NCBI GenBank assembly: GCA_910579305.1
Contig: CAJTTA010000016.1
Location: 1 to 42,065 of the forward strand
Length of the DNA stretch: 42,065 nt
Origin: an uncultured Muribaculaceae bacterium
GTDB taxonomy: Bacteria; Bacteroidota; Bacteroidia; Bacteroidales; Muribaculaceae
Direction of reading: 5' to 3'
Shown one piece after another: positions 41,573 to 42,065 of the stretch. The stretch's first letter is position 1, and each line of letters begins with the position of its first letter. The notes below the pieces were generated by a model. That model saw nothing but the letters and a program-made list of their open reading frames with translations. It ran no database searches and was not told the DNA's origin. The position numbers were made by a program, and so were the translations under genes.

Positions 41573-41792
41573 ATGAAGAAAACTCTCTTTTCTATGCTGC
41601 TGACTCTTCTTTTTGTCAGCTGCTCTTAATGGCGACTGTAATGGATATTATTATATTAAGAATGTAAATGGTGCTAACGGATTTTTCTATGAACCCGATG
41701 AATTAGGCCCTGATGATAATACCGATACTTCTTGGAGTGTTAATAATTATCATAATTATGATATTCAATTTATTAATGGTGTAAAACGTTGA
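41573..41792 (+). pseudogene. small exported protein interrupted by a frameshift
   Basis: ATG 41573 opens MKKTLFSMLLTLLFVSCS and stops at TAA 41627-41629. The +1 frame is open from 41604 to TGA 41790-41792 and encodes a coherent Asn/Asp/Tyr-rich sequence (ALNGDCNGYYYIKNVNGANG, FFYEPDELGPDDNTD, NYHNYDIQFINGVKR). Removing one T from the T5 run at 41610-41614 joins the two into a 72-aa protein with an intact signal peptide. The alternatives are a real frameshift mutation, a sequencing error in the homopolymer, or slippage. The promoter is intact. Confidence 0.6.
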
Positions 41793-41797
41793 AAATT

Positions 41798-42065
41798 ATG
41801 AGATTTAAGTTTTTAATCGCAGGGTTGCCTGTCTTGGCAATGTTTATTGCATGTGATTCAGAGCGTATAGATGAGCCATCCATTGATAATAATGGAGATG
41901 CCGTGGTGGAAGGCAAGGACGAAACCGTGGCGTCTGGCGAAGAGATTCCGGATGACGGTATGAAATGGGTGGCAAATGCTCCGAGTAAAGCTGAGTTTGA
42001 CCGTATAGTGTTCAGGGCAACCGCATCAGAATCCATAATTTTTAAGAAGCGTTATCAAATATTTA
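41798..42065 (+). CDS. lipoprotein, cut by the window end
   Basis: 89 codons visible, with no stop before the end. Signal peptide MRFKFLIAGLPVLAMFIACD with lipobox FIAC (Cys19), then an acidic linker (DEPSIDNNGDAVVEGKDETV, EEIPDDGMKWVANAPSKAEF) and the start of a globular part (DRIVFRATASESIIFKKRYQ). It starts 5 nt after the preceding frame and probably shares its promoter. Family unknown; base composition is more AT-rich than the secretion genes nearby. Confidence 0.75.
   Translation, partial: MRFKFLIAGLPVLAMFIACDSERIDEPSIDNNGDAVVEGKDETVASGEEIPDDGMKWVANAPSKAEFDRIVFRATASESIIFKKRYQIF

Noticed and set aside
1..42065. tRNA, rRNA, insertion sequences, prophage, CRISPR arrays
   Set aside because: Intergenic regions were read on both strands; no cloverleaf-like block, transposase frame, or spaced direct repeats were found.

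Overview
The window is a chromosomal segment of a Bacteroidota bacterium, order Bacteroidales, most likely a Muribaculaceae-type gut anaerobe. The order is well supported: promoters follow the Bacteroidota pattern (TTTG, a 19-20 nt gap, then TAnnTTTG), there are BACON, DUF3467, DUF4834 and DUF4831 proteins, and a complete type IX secretion core (porT-porP-gldK-gldL-gldM-gldN). The family assignment is inference. No tRNA, rRNA, insertion sequence, prophage or CRISPR array was seen. Most of the DNA is ordinary core genome.

Layout. 1-381 has no convincing gene but holds a well-formed promoter, a rod-like foldable stretch and an intrinsic terminator, which together suggest a noncoding RNA of about 185 nt. 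382-4224 (minus) is a surface-polysaccharide type operon: polytopic membrane protein, GT2 glycosyltransferase, MptE-like (DUF115-like) protein and a small beta-barrel protein. 4278-9265 (plus) runs from a structured leader through DUF3467, cysS, aroQ, an O-methyltransferase, rbfA and an FtsX/LolE-type permease. 9357-11883 (plus) holds a helical lipoprotein and a tandem duplication: a 136-aa stand-alone protein followed by a 448-aa PEGA/FGE-fold protein whose N-terminal third is nearly identical to it. 12018-15008 (minus) holds a five-repeat PEGA/beta-barrel protein and a BACON lipoprotein.

15146-17837 (minus) is psd-pssA-DUF4834-HAD, making phosphatidylethanolamine. It diverges from a plus-strand unit (rluA-type pseudouridine synthase, purE, ispG) that has a 200-nt leader with small ORFs. 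topA follows on the minus strand behind a 16-bp shared terminator. 24271-29633 (minus) is a five-gene envelope/proteolysis operon: two rhomboids, a thioredoxin lipoprotein, an EEP-family protein and an M3 peptidase. HU stands alone on the plus strand at 29804. 30163-41070 (minus) is the type IX secretion locus, followed downstream by nnrDE, DUF4831 and DUF4105 genes.

The right edge (41071-42065) becomes AT-rich and holds a promoter, a frameshifted small exported protein and a lipoprotein cut by the window end; it looks like accessory DNA.

The points most worth a second look are the noncoding RNA candidate at the left edge, hairpins plus U-tracts in the leaders of PEGA-family genes, the PEGA/FGE tandem duplication, two apparently leaderless promoters, small ORFs in the pseudouridine synthase leader, and the frameshifted gene at the right edge.
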